Part shown: piece after piece, positions 48,534 through 58,729 of the stretch | How the letters are laid out: the number at the start of each line of letters is the position of its first letter | How positions within the stretch are numbered: position 1 is the stretch's first letter | Origin: an uncultured Eubacteriales bacterium | GTDB taxonomy: Bacteria; Bacillota; Clostridia; Christensenellales; Aristaeellaceae | Assembly: GCA_902799045.1 (NCBI GenBank) | Contig: CADBZH010000009.1 | Location: 37,870-101,869 of the forward strand | Direction of reading: 5' to 3' | Length of the DNA: 64,000 nt | Translations under genes and position numbers: made by a program | The notes under the pieces: generated by a model | What the model saw: only the letters and a program-made list of their open reading frames with translations | The model's database searches: none | What the model was told of the DNA's origin: nothing

Positions 48534-48622
48534 TCGGCAGGCAAGACAGGATGAATCCGGGATTCCCGGATAGACTAAGCTGCATCGGGCGGCGGCCGGA
48601 TGCGGAAAGGAAGGGCTAAAGC

Positions 48623-49264
48623 ATGGATCGCGATCAGGAAAAGTTCTACGAGGGTGAGGAGTTGGACACCCGCGAAACCCAGCAGACGCAGCAGATGGAC
48701 GAAGTGAACGATATGCGCTACTTCCTGGAGCTGCTCAAGCACATTCGCGCGGCGATCAACGCCGGCACCAACGTACCGCTGACCGGAAAGAAGATCATTG
48801 ATGCGGAAAAATGCCTGATGATCATCGACGATATGGAAAAGAACCTCCCTGACGCGGTGCAGTACGGCCTGCAGATGTATTCCGAGCAGGAGCGCATCAT
48901 GAACGAGGCCGAGACCAAGGCCATGAACCGCATCAGCTCCGCCGAGATGCGCGTGAACGCGGCTCTGGAGCGCGCCCGCGAGGACGCCGAGCAGCGGGTG
49001 CTGGACGCTGAAAACGAAGCCCGCGCCATCCTGGACGACGCCCAGGAGCGCGCCGACCACATGATCGACGAGAGCGAGATCATGCGCCAGGCCCGGGAGG
49101 AGGCCCGCATCATCAAGAACGACGCCCGGGTGGAGGCCAGCGAGCTGCGCCTCAAGGCCCAGCACGACGCCTACCAGCTGCTCGCCAGCGTGGAGGACCA
49201 GATGACCGAGGCCATGAAGGGCATCCGCCGCCGCCGCGCCGAACTGGGCGACGAGCAGGAATAA
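48623..49264 (+). CDS. Coiled-coil protein (DivIVA-like)
   Basis: This 213-residue soluble protein is rich in Glu, Ala, Arg and Gln. After an acidic N-terminus and a short folded region (about residues 30-85, with LTGKKIIDAEKCLMIIDDME), it forms a long heptad helix from about 90 to 190 (RVNAALERAREDAEQRVLDA, followed by similar repeats). Similar proteins sit between rsmD and cell-wall or division genes in Clostridia and are sometimes annotated as DivIVA-like or as an ATPase. I see no nucleotide-binding motif. AAAGGAAGG precedes the ATG, and a strong terminator follows the gene. Confidence 0.75.
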   Translation: MDRDQEKFYEGEELDTRETQQTQQMDEVNDMRYFLELLKHIRAAINAGTNVPLTGKKIIDAEKCLMIIDDMEKNLPDAVQYGLQMYSEQERIMNEAETKAMNRISSAEMRVNAALERAREDAEQRVLDAENEARAILDDAQERADHMIDESEIMRQAREEARIIKNDARVEASELRLKAQHDAYQLLASVEDQMTEAMKGIRRRRAELGDEQE

Positions 49265-49277
49265 TATCGATCGAGCC

Positions 49278-49315
49278 AACCGGCCCGTCGGGAACCCCCC
49301 GACGGGCCGGTTTTT
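49278..49315 (+). terminator. Strong intrinsic terminator
   Basis: A 15-bp stem (49278-49292 with 49298-49312, including AACCGGCC / GGCCGGTT) and TTTTT at 49311-49315 end the rsmD operon. Confidence 0.93.
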
Positions 49316-49378
49316 GCATATTTTCACATATTTTGGCCCATACTCATAGACAATCTTGTCATCTGCATGGAGGACGGT

Positions 49379-52300
49379 ATGGACCAATCCCCGAACATCG
49401 ACCGAGAAAACCTGAGCGAACGGGACGCGGTGCTTCTGCGGCGGCTGGCCGAGCGGCACGCCCCCGCGCGAAGCGCCCGGCTGCGCCTTTCCGCCCGGGA
49501 GTGCCGCGCGCTTCGGGCGCTGCTGGAGGAGGCGCGGGCGCTTTCCGCGGCGGAAGGCCCGGGGGACGAGGCGCTCGCCGCGCTGCTTCGGGAGCGCCGC
49601 GTGATCCAGACCCTGGCCGGTCGCGCGCAAACCGAGAGCGGCGCGAAGCTCCCCGCCTGGCCGGACGGGCCGCGGGTGCTGCGGCTGCTTTCGCATCTGG
49701 TTGCCGCCGGGGACGCGCCGCTCTCCCGGGAGAGGCTGCTTGCGTCGGTGGAGGCCTTCGACGCCATGCAGCCGCTGACCATGGCGGAGCTCTGGGCCGT
49801 GCCGCAGGCGGCGCGCCTGGCGCTGGCACGGGCGATGACGCGCGTGGCCGGGGACATCGTGAGGCACGCCGGGCCGTGCGCCCCGGAGGACATGGAGGAA
49901 ATGGCGCGGCTTCGGGCGCGGGACGCCCTGCGGCTGGAGAACCTGCTGGTGGCCCGGCGGACGGTGGAGGGCCTGAACTGGCAGGCCTGTTTTCGCGTGC
50001 TATCGCCGGTGGACCGGACGCTTCGCCGCGAGGGCGCGGGCGTCTACGGGCGAATGGACGACGATTCCCGCGCGGCCGTGCGGGACGCGGTGGCGGAGCT
50101 GTCGCGCCGACTCGCCGTGCCGGAGATCGTCGTCGCCCGTCACGCGGTGGACGCGGCGCGGCAGGGGAAGGGCGTGCGGGGCGACGCCTGCTGGTGGCTG
50201 TATGACGACGCGGGCCGCCGGGCGCTGGCCCGACGGATGGGCAAGGGCGAGGCGCGGCTTCCCAGGCGCGTGCCCGATCCCGAGGGCAACGGCGTCGTGG
50301 CGGCGCACATCGCCCTCGCGGCGCTTTCGACGCTAGCCCTGGCGGCGCTGGCGGGCAGCACGTGGCTGCTCGCGCCCTGCGCCCTGCTGGGCTGGTGGGC
50401 CGCCGGCGCGCTGATCGGCCGGTTCTATCCGAAGCGCGTCCGGGGAGCGCGGCTTTTGAAGCTGGAGATGGACTCCGTGCCGGACGACTGCCGGACGCTG
50501 GTGGTGATGCCGGTGCTGCTCTCCGGCCCCGGGCGGGCGGAGGAAATCTGCGACGAGCTTGAGGCGCTGGGCTGCCTGGAGGCCGACGCGAACATCGAAT
50601 ACCTGCTGCTGGGCGACTTCGCGGACGCCCCTTCGCGAGAAATGCCCGGGGACGCGGCGATCCTGGAGGCGGCGCGGCGGAGGATCGCCGGGATGAACGC
50701 CCGCGCGGGCCGGGAAAAGTATGCCTTTTTGCACCGCGACCGGGCGCTTTTGAAGGTCGACGGCGTGTGGATGGGCCGCGGTCGCAAGCGCGGGGCGCTG
50801 ACGGCGTTGAACCGGCTGCTGCTGGGCGAGGCGGGCGCGGAAGCGGCCTTCGGCGCGGAAGGCGCGGCCTGCGAGCGGCTGCGCGGGCGGTTTCGCTATG
50901 TGCTGACGCTGGACGCGGACACGCGGCTTCTGCCGGAGGACGTGCGGCGGCTGATCGGCGCGATGGCGCACCCGCTGAACCGGCCCGAGGGGGGCCGGGG
51001 CTTCGCCATCCTGCAGCCGCGGATGGAACCGCTGCCCTCGGCCTGCGTGAACGGCTTCGTGCGCCTCTTCGCCGGGGCGGGCGGCGTGAGCGCCTATCCG
51101 GCGGCGGCGTCGAACCTCTGGCAGGATCTGACGGGCAGGGGCATCTACGCGGGCAAGGGCATCTACGACGTGCGGGCCTTTCACGGAAAGCTCGACGGCG
51201 CGCTGCCCGAGGATCGCGTGCTGAGTCACGATTTGATCGAAGGCGCGCTGGCCGGGGCGGGATCTGTCGGCGACGTGGCCTTCTACGACGCTTTCCCGAC
51301 CACGCTGTCGGCCCTCCTGAGGCGGCGGAACCGCTGGACGCGGGGCGACTGGCAGCTGCTGCCGCTGATGCGCCATCCCGGGCTTTCGGCCGTCGATCGC
51401 TTTCACATGCTGGACAACTGGGTCCGGTCCCTTCGCGCGCCAGCGCTTCTGGCGCTGCTCATCGGCGCGGTGTGGACGGGCGGCGGCGGGGCGCTGCTGG
51501 CGGCGCTGCTCGTGAACGACCTGGAGCCGATCCTGAACCCCTCGCCCCGGCTCTGGCGGCGGGCGCTGGCGGAGCTGGCGGCGCTTCCGGCGCTGGCCTG
51601 GTGCGATCTGGACGCGATCCTGCGCACGCTCTGGCGGCTGGCCGTATCCGGCAGGCACCTGCTGCAATGGGTGACGGCGGCGGACGCCGAGTCGGAGGGC
51701 GGCGCGAACGGGCGCGTCGTCGCTCCCGGGCGGCTGGCGGCGCTCCTGATGCTGCCGGGGCTGCTGGTGCCGGGCTGGGGCCTCGCCGCGCTGGCGCTGG
51801 CGGCGCTGTTTCTGGTGGGCCCAGGCTGGATCCGGGACATGGAGCGGGAGCACATCGGCGCGCCGGAGCCGCTGACGGGCGAGGATCGCGCCCTCTTCGC
51901 GGCCATCGCGAGGGACACCTGGCGCTTCTTTGAGGCGATGGTGTCGGGCGACGGCCTGCCGCCGGACAATGTGCAGCTCGATCCGCCCGTCGGCGCGGCC
52001 CGGCGTACGTCGCCCACCAACATCGCCCTCTACCTGCTCAGCTGCCTCGCGGCGGCGCGGCTGGGCTTCATCGGCGCGGATTCGGCGCGCGCCCGGATGG
52101 CCGATACGGTTCGATCGCTGGAACGGCTTGAAAAGTGGCGCGGCCACCTCTACAACTGGATCGACCTGGACGCCCTCGCCCCGCTTGGGCCCCGCTACGT
52201 CTCCTCGGTGGACAGCGGCAACCTGGCGGCGGCGCTGTTGGCATGCGCCCATGCGGACGAGGCGGGTCCGGCGCTGTCCGGGCGGATGCGGAAGCTGGCG

Positions 52301-55300
52301 GAGGAGATGGATTTCACGGCGCTCTACGACGCGGAGAAGGAGCTGTTCCTGATCGGCGTGGACGCGGAATCGGGCCGGGCGAGCCAGTCCCACTACGACC
52401 TGATCGCCTCCGAGGCCCGCACGCTGAGCTACGTCGCCATGGCGCTCGGCCAGGTGTCCGCGCGCCACTGGCGGCGGCTGGGGCGGCCCTGCGCCCGGAC
52501 CAGCGGCGGCATCGCGCCCCTGTCCTGGAGCGGCACGATGTTTGAATTTTTGATGCCTCTTTTGTGGATGGACGCGCCGGAGCAGACGCTGCTGGGCGAC
52601 GGCGTCCGAGCGGCGGTGGCGGCGCAGCGCGCCGAGGGACGGCGATCGGGCCGGCCATGGGGCGTGTCCGAATCGGGCCACAGCGCCCTGGACGCGGCCC
52701 TCAACTACCAGTATCGCGCCTTCGGCCTCGGGGAGCTGGCGCTGGGCGGCGAGTGCGAGGACGGCGTCATCGCTCCCTATGCCTCGGCGCTGGCGGCGAT
52801 GGTCGCGCCGGGGGCCGCGGCGGCGAACCTGCGCAGGATGTGGGAGCTGGGCTGGCGCGGCGACTGGGGCTTCTACGAGGCGGCGGACTATCGCCACGCG
52901 GACGGCGGCGAACCGGCGCTGGTGAAGAGCCACATGGCCCACCACCAGGGCATGCTGCTCTGCGCCCTCTGCAACGCGCTGACGGGCGGCTCCCTTCGGC
53001 GGGACTTCATGCGCCTGCCCGAGGCGCGGGCGCTTTCCCTGCTGCTGGAGGAGCGGAGCGTGGAAGCCGCCCCGGCGGGCAGGCCGGTGCCGCGGGAGCG
53101 CCCGCTGCCCGAGCCGCCGGGGCCGCGCCTTTCCCGGGCAGGCCGGACGGACGGCCCCGTGCCGGAGACGCACGTGCTGTCCGGCGGCGGAGCGACGGCC
53201 CTCTTCACCACCGACGGCGCGGTGCACTACAGTCGCTTCGGCGTGGACGCGACCCGCTTTTCCGGCGATCTGCAGGACCGGCCGGACGGCGCCTGCCTGT
53301 TTCTTCAGAACCTCGACACCGGCCGGACAATCGCGCTGGGCGGCGCGGGTTCGGCGGTGCGGCTGGAGCCGGGGCTGGCGCGGATCGCCGCGCGGCTGGA
53401 CGGCCTCGAGGCGGAGTGCGCGTTCGGCGTCTGCCCGGAGGACGGCACGCTGCTGCGCGTCGTGTCGCTCGTCAACGCCGGGGAGCGCCCCGTGAGCCTC
53501 ACGGTGGCGGACGTTGCCCCGGTGGCGCTGGCGCGGGGGGAGGACTATCGCGCCCACCCCGCCTTTGAAAACCTGTTTGTGGAGAGCGCGCGCCTGGGCG
53601 ACAGCGGCTTGGTCCTGACGCGCAGGCCCGGCAGCCGGGGCGCGGACGGCCCGAAGCTGGTCCACCTGCTGGATTCGGACGGGGAACGGGCCTTCGAGAC
53701 GGACTATGAGCGGCTCGTCGGGCGCGAGGGAACGCTTCGGCGCGACTGGTCCGGCAGCCTCGGCGCGACGCTCAACCCGGCGAGCGCTCTGAAGGCGACG
53801 CTGACGCTCGCCCCGGGCGGGTCGGCCCAGGTGACCTCGGCGCTGGCGCTGATTACGGCCCGGGACTCCGCCGGGGCCTGGCTTCAGCGCTGGCAGACGC
53901 CCGGGCGGGTGCCGCGTGCGCTGAAGCTGTCCGGCGCGGCAGCCCGGGCCATGGTCGGCTTCATCGGGCTGACCCCGGCGGAATACCACGCGGCCCAGCG
54001 CATGGCGGCGCTGCTCGTCGACCCGCGTCTCTCGGCGCAGGCCCGGGGCTTTCGGCGCGGCGAGGGCCCCGTTCAGCGCGAGGCCCTGTTTGCGCTGGGG
54101 CTCTCCGGCGAGCGGCCGATGCTGCTCTGCGCCCTGCGGCAGCGCGGCGACATCGACGCGGCGCATTCGCTGGCGCGCATCCACGCGCTGTATCGCGCCC
54201 TGGGGCTGTCGGTGGACCTGGTGTTCGTCGACGACGGCGAGGGCGGCTATGCACGTCCGCTGCGCGACGCCCTGGAGGCCCTGATCGCCGCCGGCCCCCT
54301 GAACCGGATGCGGGGCGTGGCGGGCGGCGTGTGGCTGCTGGACGGCGCTGCCCTGACCGACGAGCAGCGCAGGGCGCTGCGGCGCGGGGCCTCGGCGGCG
54401 CTCTCCGGCGGGGAAGACGCGCTCGCCCGGTTGCGGGCGTTGACGGACTGGCCGGACGAGCCGGCGCGCGGGAAGGCCAGGCCGATGGTCACCGGCGCGT
54501 CCATTCTCCGGCCCGTCGCACGGCGGCTGGACAACGGCCTCGGCGGCTTCCTGCCGGAGGGCGGCTATGCCATCGACGTGCGCGCCGACGCCCTGCCGGC
54601 CGCGCCGTGGTGCAACATCCTGGCCAACGATCGCGGCGGGCTGCTGCTCACCGAGCGCGGCGGCGGCTTCTTCTGGCACGGCAACAGCCGGCTGGGTCGG
54701 CTCACGCCCTTCACCGGCGATCCGCTTCGGGAGGGCTGGGGGCTGATGCTCTGCCTCGCGGATGAAAAGGGAGATTTCCTGCCGCTGCTGCCGGGGCGAC
54801 GCCCACCGCTGTCCTTTCGCGCACGCTATGACGCGAGCGCCGTTTCCTATGCCTTCGAGGCGCGGCGGGTGGCCGGCACGGCGCGGTTCACGCTGGCCGG
54901 GACGCTGCCGGAGGTGAACCTCGAGGTCTCGCTGGAAAACCGCGGCCTGCGCGGGGAGAAGCTGCGGCTGGTCGCCTTTGCGGACTGGCTGATGGGCGCG
55001 GAAACGCGCGACGCCGCGTTCCTGAACAGCTGGCACTGGGACGGGGCCTGCTTCGCCACGGGCATCGGCGGCGGCGTGGGCTGGCTGGCCTCGCTGGACG
55101 CCGGCGCGATGGCGGGCCCGGGGCGCTGGCGGTGGATCGGCCGGGGAAGCGCCTGGGAGCCGGAGGGCCTGAACGCGCCGGCCGGGGGCGAGGGCTGGAC
55201 GCTGGCCGTGCCGCTGAACCTGCCGCGCGGCGGGAAGACGGTGTCGCGGTTGGTGCTGGGCTGGTCCGAGACCGTGCCCTCGGCTGGCCGACGGGTGCTT

Positions 55301-56812
55301 GAGCTGCGCAGGGACGGCTTTGCCGCGCCCGCGACGCTCCCGCCGGGGCCGGTGTTCGAGACGCCGGACGAGGGCCTGAACCGCCTGGCGAACGATTTTC
55401 TGATCCACCAGGTCCGCGCGTCGCGGGTGCTGGGCCGGACGGGCTTTTTCCAGCCCGGCGGGGCCTACGGCTTCCGGGACCAGCTGCAGGACATGCTGGC
55501 GCTTCTGTACGTGGAGCCGGAGCGCGTGCGCGAACACCTGCTCCGATGCGCCGCGCGGCAGTTTGAGGCGGGCGACGTGCTGCACTGGTGGCACGAGCCC
55601 TTCGCGGGCGTGCGCACGCGGGTGTCGGACGATCTGCTGTTTTTGCCATATGTGACGGCGGCCTACGTGCGCCACACCGGCGACGACTCCGTCCTGTCGC
55701 AGCGCGTGCCCTGGCTGGAGGATATGCCGATCCCGGAGGGCCAGGACGACCTCTACCGGGAGATGAAGCCCTCCGGGACCTCGGAAACGCTGCACGGCCA
55801 CTGCATGCGGGCGTTTCGCCGGGCCGCGCGCGTCGGCAGCCACGGCCTGCTGCTCATGGGCGCGGGCGACTGGAACGACGGCATGAACCGCGTCGGCGCG
55901 GCGGGGAAGGGCGAGAGCGTGTGGCTGACGCAGTTCGCCTGCGCCTGTGCCGACGCCTATCGCGCGGTGATCGCCGACGAGGCGGACCGGGCATGGCTGG
56001 AGGCGCTTTCCCGGCGGCTACGGATCGCCCTGGAGGTGCACGGCTGGGACGGCGGCTGGTATCTGCGGGCCTATGCCGACGGCGGCGCGCCGCTGGGCAG
56101 CGCGGCGTCCCCGGAGTGCCGCATCGACGCCATATCCCAGGCGTGGGCCGTGCTCTGCGGGCTGGATGAGGCGCGCTGCCGGATGGCGATGGACGCGGCC
56201 TGGGAGCGGCTCGTGGACAGGGAACATGGCCTGATCCGCCTGCTGACCCCGCCCTTCGAGGGACGCGGCGTCGACCCCGGCTACATTCGCGCCTATCCGG
56301 CGGGAATCCGGGAAAACGGCGGGCAGTATACCCACGGCGCGCTGTGGCTCCTGCTGGCGCTGATCCGGCAGGGGGACGCCCGGCACGCGCACGAGGCGCT
56401 TCGGATGCTGCTGCCCGTGAACCACGCGGATTCGCCGGAGAAGGCCGCCGCCTATCGGGTGGAGCCCTACGTGATGGCCGCGGACGTCTACGACCGGCCC
56501 GGCATGGAGGGCCGCGGCGGCTGGACCTGGTACACCGGCTCGGCGGCTTGGATGACCGTCTGCCTGATGGCGCTGCTGGGCTACGAGCGGCGGGGCGCCC
56601 GCGCGCGCCTGAACGCGCTGTTGGGCGACTGGGAGAGCGCCTCGCTGACGATTCCCTGCGGAAAGAGCCGCTATCGCCTGACGTGCCAAAAAGGCGCCGT
56701 CCGGGTGACGCTGGACGGCGCTGAGATCGCTGGCGATTGGATCGAGCTGGTCGACGACGGAAGAGAGCATGAAGCCGTGTTTCCGGGAAGGGAGCGGGGA
56801 AGCAGGGAATAG
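49379..56812 (+). CDS. Cyclic beta-1,2-glucan synthase homologue (GT84-GH189-GH94)
   Basis: This 2,477-residue protein has the three-part plan of cyclic beta-1,2-glucan synthases. An N-terminal region with two spans (about residues 310-347) leads into a GT84 glycosyltransferase with LTLDADTRL (DxD, about 512), LSHDLIEGA and [13 protein letters not shown], then two more membrane regions (about 684-714 and 785-817). Next comes a glucoamylase-like GH189 domain (about 835-1210; GRGIYAGKG is in the preceding part, [12 protein letters not shown] near the end). A GH94 phosphorylase-type module follows (about 1265-2450) with [13 protein letters not shown], whose Asp is the usual catalytic acid, near 2162, and [10 protein letters not shown]. 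The enzyme should elongate, trim and cyclise beta-1,2-glucan. ATG 49379 has GGAGG five bases upstream. It is flanked by terminator and repeats, so it stands alone. Activity of each module is inferred. Confidence 0.9.
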   Translation: MDQSPNIDRENLSERDAVLLRRLAERHAPARSARLRLSARECRALRALLEEARALSAAEGPGDEALAALLRERRVIQTLAGRAQTESGAKLPAWPDGPRVLRLLSHLVAAGDAPLSRERLLASVEAFDAMQPLTMAELWAVPQAARLALARAMTRVAGDIVRHAGPCAPEDMEEMARLRARDALRLENLLVARRTVEGLNWQACFRVLSPVDRTLRREGAGVYGRMDDDSRAAVRDAVAELSRRLAVPEIVVARHAVDAARQGKGVRGDACWWLYDDAGRRALARRMGKGEARLPRRVPDPEGNGVVAAHIALAALSTLALAALAGSTWLLAPCALLGWWAAGALIGRFYPKRVRGARLLKLEMDSVPDDCRTLVVMPVLLSGPGRAEEICDELEALGCLEADANIEYLLLGDFADAPSREMPGDAAILEAARRRIAGMNARAGREKYAFLHRDRALLKVDGVWMGRGRKRGALTALNRLLLGEAGAEAAFGAEGAACERLRGRFRYVLTLDADTRLLPEDVRRLIGAMAHPLNRPEGGRGFAILQPRMEPLPSACVNGFVRLFAGAGGVSAYPAAASNLWQDLTGRGIYAGKGIYDVRAFHGKLDGALPEDRVLSHDLIEGALAGAGSVGDVAFYDAFPTTLSALLRRRNRWTRGDWQLLPLMRHPGLSAVDRFHMLDNWVRSLRAPALLALLIGAVWTGGGGALLAALLVNDLEPILNPSPRLWRRALAELAALPALAWCDLDAILRTLWRLAVSGRHLLQWVTAADAESEGGANGRVVAPGRLAALLMLPGLLVPGWGLAALALAALFLVGPGWIRDMEREHIGAPEPLTGEDRALFAAIARDTWRFFEAMVSGDGLPPDNVQLDPPVGAARRTSPTNIALYLLSCLAAARLGFIGADSARARMADTVRSLERLEKWRGHLYNWIDLDALAPLGPRYVSSVDSGNLAAALLACAHADEAGPALSGRMRKLAEEMDFTALYDAEKELFLIGVDAESGRASQSHYDLIASEARTLSYVAMALGQVSARHWRRLGRPCARTSGGIAPLSWSGTMFEFLMPLLWMDAPEQTLLGDGVRAAVAAQRAEGRRSGRPWGVSESGHSALDAALNYQYRAFGLGELALGGECEDGVIAPYASALAAMVAPGAAAANLRRMWELGWRGDWGFYEAADYRHADGGEPALVKSHMAHHQGMLLCALCNALTGGSLRRDFMRLPEARALSLLLEERSVEAAPAGRPVPRERPLPEPPGPRLSRAGRTDGPVPETHVLSGGGATALFTTDGAVHYSRFGVDATRFSGDLQDRPDGACLFLQNLDTGRTIALGGAGSAVRLEPGLARIAARLDGLEAECAFGVCPEDGTLLRVVSLVNAGERPVSLTVADVAPVALARGEDYRAHPAFENLFVESARLGDSGLVLTRRPGSRGADGPKLVHLLDSDGERAFETDYERLVGREGTLRRDWSGSLGATLNPASALKATLTLAPGGSAQVTSALALITARDSAGAWLQRWQTPGRVPRALKLSGAAARAMVGFIGLTPAEYHAAQRMAALLVDPRLSAQARGFRRGEGPVQREALFALGLSGERPMLLCALRQRGDIDAAHSLARIHALYRALGLSVDLVFVDDGEGGYARPLRDALEALIAAGPLNRMRGVAGGVWLLDGAALTDEQRRALRRGASAALSGGEDALARLRALTDWPDEPARGKARPMVTGASILRPVARRLDNGLGGFLPEGGYAIDVRADALPAAPWCNILANDRGGLLLTERGGGFFWHGNSRLGRLTPFTGDPLREGWGLMLCLADEKGDFLPLLPGRRPPLSFRARYDASAVSYAFEARRVAGTARFTLAGTLPEVNLEVSLENRGLRGEKLRLVAFADWLMGAETRDAAFLNSWHWDGACFATGIGGGVGWLASLDAGAMAGPGRWRWIGRGSAWEPEGLNAPAGGEGWTLAVPLNLPRGGKTVSRLVLGWSETVPSAGRRVLELRRDGFAAPATLPPGPVFETPDEGLNRLANDFLIHQVRASRVLGRTGFFQPGGAYGFRDQLQDMLALLYVEPERVREHLLRCAARQFEAGDVLHWWHEPFAGVRTRVSDDLLFLPYVTAAYVRHTGDDSVLSQRVPWLEDMPIPEGQDDLYREMKPSGTSETLHGHCMRAFRRAARVGSHGLLLMGAGDWNDGMNRVGAAGKGESVWLTQFACACADAYRAVIADEADRAWLEALSRRLRIALEVHGWDGGWYLRAYADGGAPLGSAASPECRIDAISQAWAVLCGLDEARCRMAMDAAWERLVDREHGLIRLLTPPFEGRGVDPGYIRAYPAGIRENGGQYTHGALWLLLALIRQGDARHAHEALRMLLPVNHADSPEKAAAYRVEPYVMAADVYDRPGMEGRGGWTWYTGSAAWMTVCLMALLGYERRGARARLNALLGDWESASLTIPCGKSRYRLTCQKGAVRVTLDGAEIAGDWIELVDDGREHEAVFPGRERGSRE

Positions 56813-56844
56813 GGAGCAGGAATAGCGGCTGCCGCGCTTTGGAG

Positions 56845-57030
56845 CCTTCCCCTTTAGGGCATCTCTAAAAACTCTCATCGCCGCCGGACGGCTGAATTTC
56901 AGCCATCTTCGTCTTGCAAAAACCTTGACTGCCCGCCAGGCACGTCGGGCGACGCGTTAGTTTTTAGAGCTCCCCTTTAGGGGAAGGTGGCAGGGCAAAG
57001 CCGTGACGGGAGAGGTCGTTCCCCATCAGG
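56845..57030. repeat. Dispersed repeat interrupted by a small inverted-repeat element
   Basis: The host repeat would read CCTTCCCCTTTAGGGGAAGG, a palindrome, followed by TGGCAGGGCAAAGCCGTGACGGGAGAGG. It is split by the element at 56860-56970. Related repeats lie at 13502-13640 and 36140-36196. The remainder of the 275-base gap up to the YitT gene shows no gene. Confidence 0.65.
56860..56970. mobile_element. MITE-like element with terminal inverted repeats and target duplication
   Basis: CTCTAAAAACT near the left end (56863-56873) and AGTTTTTAGAG near the right end (56959-56969) are perfect 11-bp terminal inverted repeats. The segment is flanked by direct copies of TCCCCTTTAGGG (56848-56859 and 56971-56982), as expected from a target-site duplication inside the host repeat. 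It is 111 bases and encodes nothing. It contains an inner palindrome, GGCTGAATTTCAGCC. Confidence 0.7.
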
Positions 57031-57087
57031 AATCAGTGGTTATTCCATCGCAGGGCGTCGTTTTCCGCCCCCATCAGGAAGCCTCAA

Positions 57088-57930
57088 CTACATCGGCTTG
57101 AAGCCCTCGCCGAGCACCTCGTTGGCCTTGTTGGCGACGACGAAGGCGCGGGGATCGACCTCGAAGATGATGCGGCGCAGTCGCAGGGCCTCGAAGCGGC
57201 CCACGACGCACAGCAGCACCTGCTTGTGGGTGTGGCTGTACATGCCCATGGCCTCCAGGGCCGTGACGCCGCGGTCCAGCTCCTTCAGGATCTTCTCAGC
57301 GATGGCCTCGCTCCTGTCGGAGATGATGAAATAGGAGTGGGCGGAGTTCGGACCCTCCAGCACCAGGTCGATCAGCACGTTGCACAGGAACGTGCTGATG
57401 AGGCCGTACATGGCGGCCTGCGGCTCAAAGGCGAAGGCGCTGGCGATGATCACCAGGCCGTCGAAGAAGAATATGGCGTAGCTCACGCGCAACACGGGCA
57501 CCAGCCGGTGCAGCAGCGAGGCCAGCATGTCGGTGCCGCCGGTGGTGGCGTTGCCGCGCAGCACCAGGCCGAAGCCGATGCCGCTGATCGCCCCGCCGTA
57601 GACGGCCGCCAGCAGCATGTCGTCGGTGGCGGAGGGCAGGGGAATGTGGTCGATCAGCAGCGAGAGCAGCATCATCGCGACCAGCGAGCGCACGCCGAAG
57701 CGCACGCCCATCGATTTCATCGAGATCAGAAACAGCGGCACGTTCAGCAGGATGTTCACCGTGCCGACGCCGATGCCGAACAGGTGGTTCAGCAGCTGGC
57801 CGACGCCGGTGAAGCCCCCGGCCACCACCTGGTTGGGGATCAGATACATCCGGTAGGCCACCGTGGCGATGATCAGGCCCGCGGCCACGAACAGGTTGTT
57901 TTTCAGCTCCGTGCGCAGCGTATTATTCAT
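57088..57930 (-). CDS. YitT family membrane protein
   Basis: This 280-residue protein has five or six spans in its first 190 residues followed by a cytosolic DUF2179 domain of about 85 residues, the YitT/YpjC plan. Recognisable parts are VAYRMYLIPNQVVAGGFTGV (about residues 24-43), NVPLFLISMKSMGVRFG, LRGNATTGGTDMLA (about 123-136) and YFIISDRSEAIAEKIL. The C-terminal segment LCVVGRFEALRLRRII leads into VDPRAFVVANKANEVLG. The function of the family is not firmly known; transport of small solutes is suspected. A Shine-Dalgarno AGGAGGGA precedes the ATG. It is divergent from a Cys-rich gene. Confidence 0.92.
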   Translation of the reverse strand: MNNTLRTELKNNLFVAAGLIIATVAYRMYLIPNQVVAGGFTGVGQLLNHLFGIGVGTVNILLNVPLFLISMKSMGVRFGVRSLVAMMLLSLLIDHIPLPSATDDMLLAAVYGGAISGIGFGLVLRGNATTGGTDMLASLLHRLVPVLRVSYAIFFFDGLVIIASAFAFEPQAAMYGLISTFLCNVLIDLVLEGPNSAHSYFIISDRSEAIAEKILKELDRGVTALEAMGMYSHTHKQVLLCVVGRFEALRLRRIIFEVDPRAFVVANKANEVLGEGFKPM

Positions 57931-58071
57931 CTCAATTCCCTCCTGACGGCCCGATCATTTTATCACATTCCGCCGGGTGAATTCAACAGGAACGCATCGC
58001 TTTCCAGTGGCATAGTGATAAAACAGACCGGGTGTCTGTCCGGTAAAGCCGCGAAAGAGAGGCGTAGAACG

Positions 58072-58392
58072 ATGTATTATGAGATGATGCCGCTGTATCC
58101 CGCGCTGCGGCCCGGATGCGAGGGCCAGAACTGCATGCGCGTGCCGGTGTTTGACGAGGGCGGCTGCGGGTGCTCCTGCGGCCGGCCGCCGGAGCTGAGA
58201 AATTGCCGCCGCGTGACGATCGAAAACCCCTGCCGACCGGGCGAGTGCGCCGAGGTGTTGCTGGGGCTGGACGCCTGCGGCAACCTGGTGGTGTGCGTGC
58301 GGCGGGAGCCGGAGCGCGACGATTGCCGCCCCTGCCCGCCGAGGCCCCGGTGCGACCGCCGCCACGGCAGGCTGTACGGGACGTGGAAGTGA
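58072..58392 (+). CDS. Cysteine-rich small protein
   Basis: This 106-residue protein carries 13 Cys, many in pairs or CxC patterns: GCGCSCG (about residues 31-37), CRPGEC and CRPCPPRPRC near the C-terminus. It is also Pro/Arg/Gly-rich and has no signal peptide. No known domain is visible. Candidates are a metal-binding protein or a disulfide-cross-linked structural protein of the kind found in spore coats, which fits the nearby spo0A but is only an idea. AAAGAGAGG stands about eight to fifteen bases before ATG 58072. The low complexity and GC-rich third positions match local genes. Confidence 0.6.
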   Translation: MYYEMMPLYPALRPGCEGQNCMRVPVFDEGGCGCSCGRPPELRNCRRVTIENPCRPGECAEVLLGLDACGNLVVCVRREPERDDCRPCPPRPRCDRRHGRLYGTWK

Positions 58393-58419
58393 GCGGTTCG
58401 CTCATCCCCATGTCCCGGC

Positions 58420-58660
58420 TCGGGAGTTTGAGGAGTGAGGAGTGTGGAGTGAGGAGTGAGGAGTTATAGAATGTCAGATAACCATACATCGTATCTGCAT
58501 TCGCAGGAATGATTCGCTCCATTCAGCTGTACGTCATTGCGAGGAGGAGCGCAGCGACGACGTGGCAATCCGGTTCTCATTGGATCGAAGAAATCCGAAG
58601 GATTTCTACCGGAACTCCTGACTCCTCCCTTTAAACTCCTCCCTCCTAATACTAAACTCC
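58420..58660. repeat. Composite repeat block (GAGGAGT words flanking a GTGGCAATCCGG copy)
   Basis: 58426-58466 is built of GAGGAGT and GTGGAGT words in tandem. 58610-58656 has the complementary words ACTCCTC and CTCCCTCC, so the block is an imperfect inverted repeat. Between them, 58531-58573 is a copy of the GTCATTGCGAGG / GTGGCAATCCGG repeat. The whole 337-base gap before spo0A holds no gene that I can see. Confidence 0.6.
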
Positions 58661-58729
58661 CCATGCATATCCCCCACACATCCCGCATATATACTTCCCA
58701 AAGCGTACCACAGTGAAAGGATGGGAAGT

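Noticed and set aside
50333-55843. An 1,836-codon open frame antisense to the glucan synthase gene
   Set aside because: It is Arg/Pro/His/Gln-rich low-complexity translation typical of antisense frames in high-GC genes, with no domain and no ribosome-binding site.
58000-58071. Sporulation sigma (SigE/SigK-like) promoter before the Cys-rich gene
   Set aside because: GGCATAGTGATA only loosely resembles a SigK/SigE -10 box and the spacing to a -35 element is not convincing.
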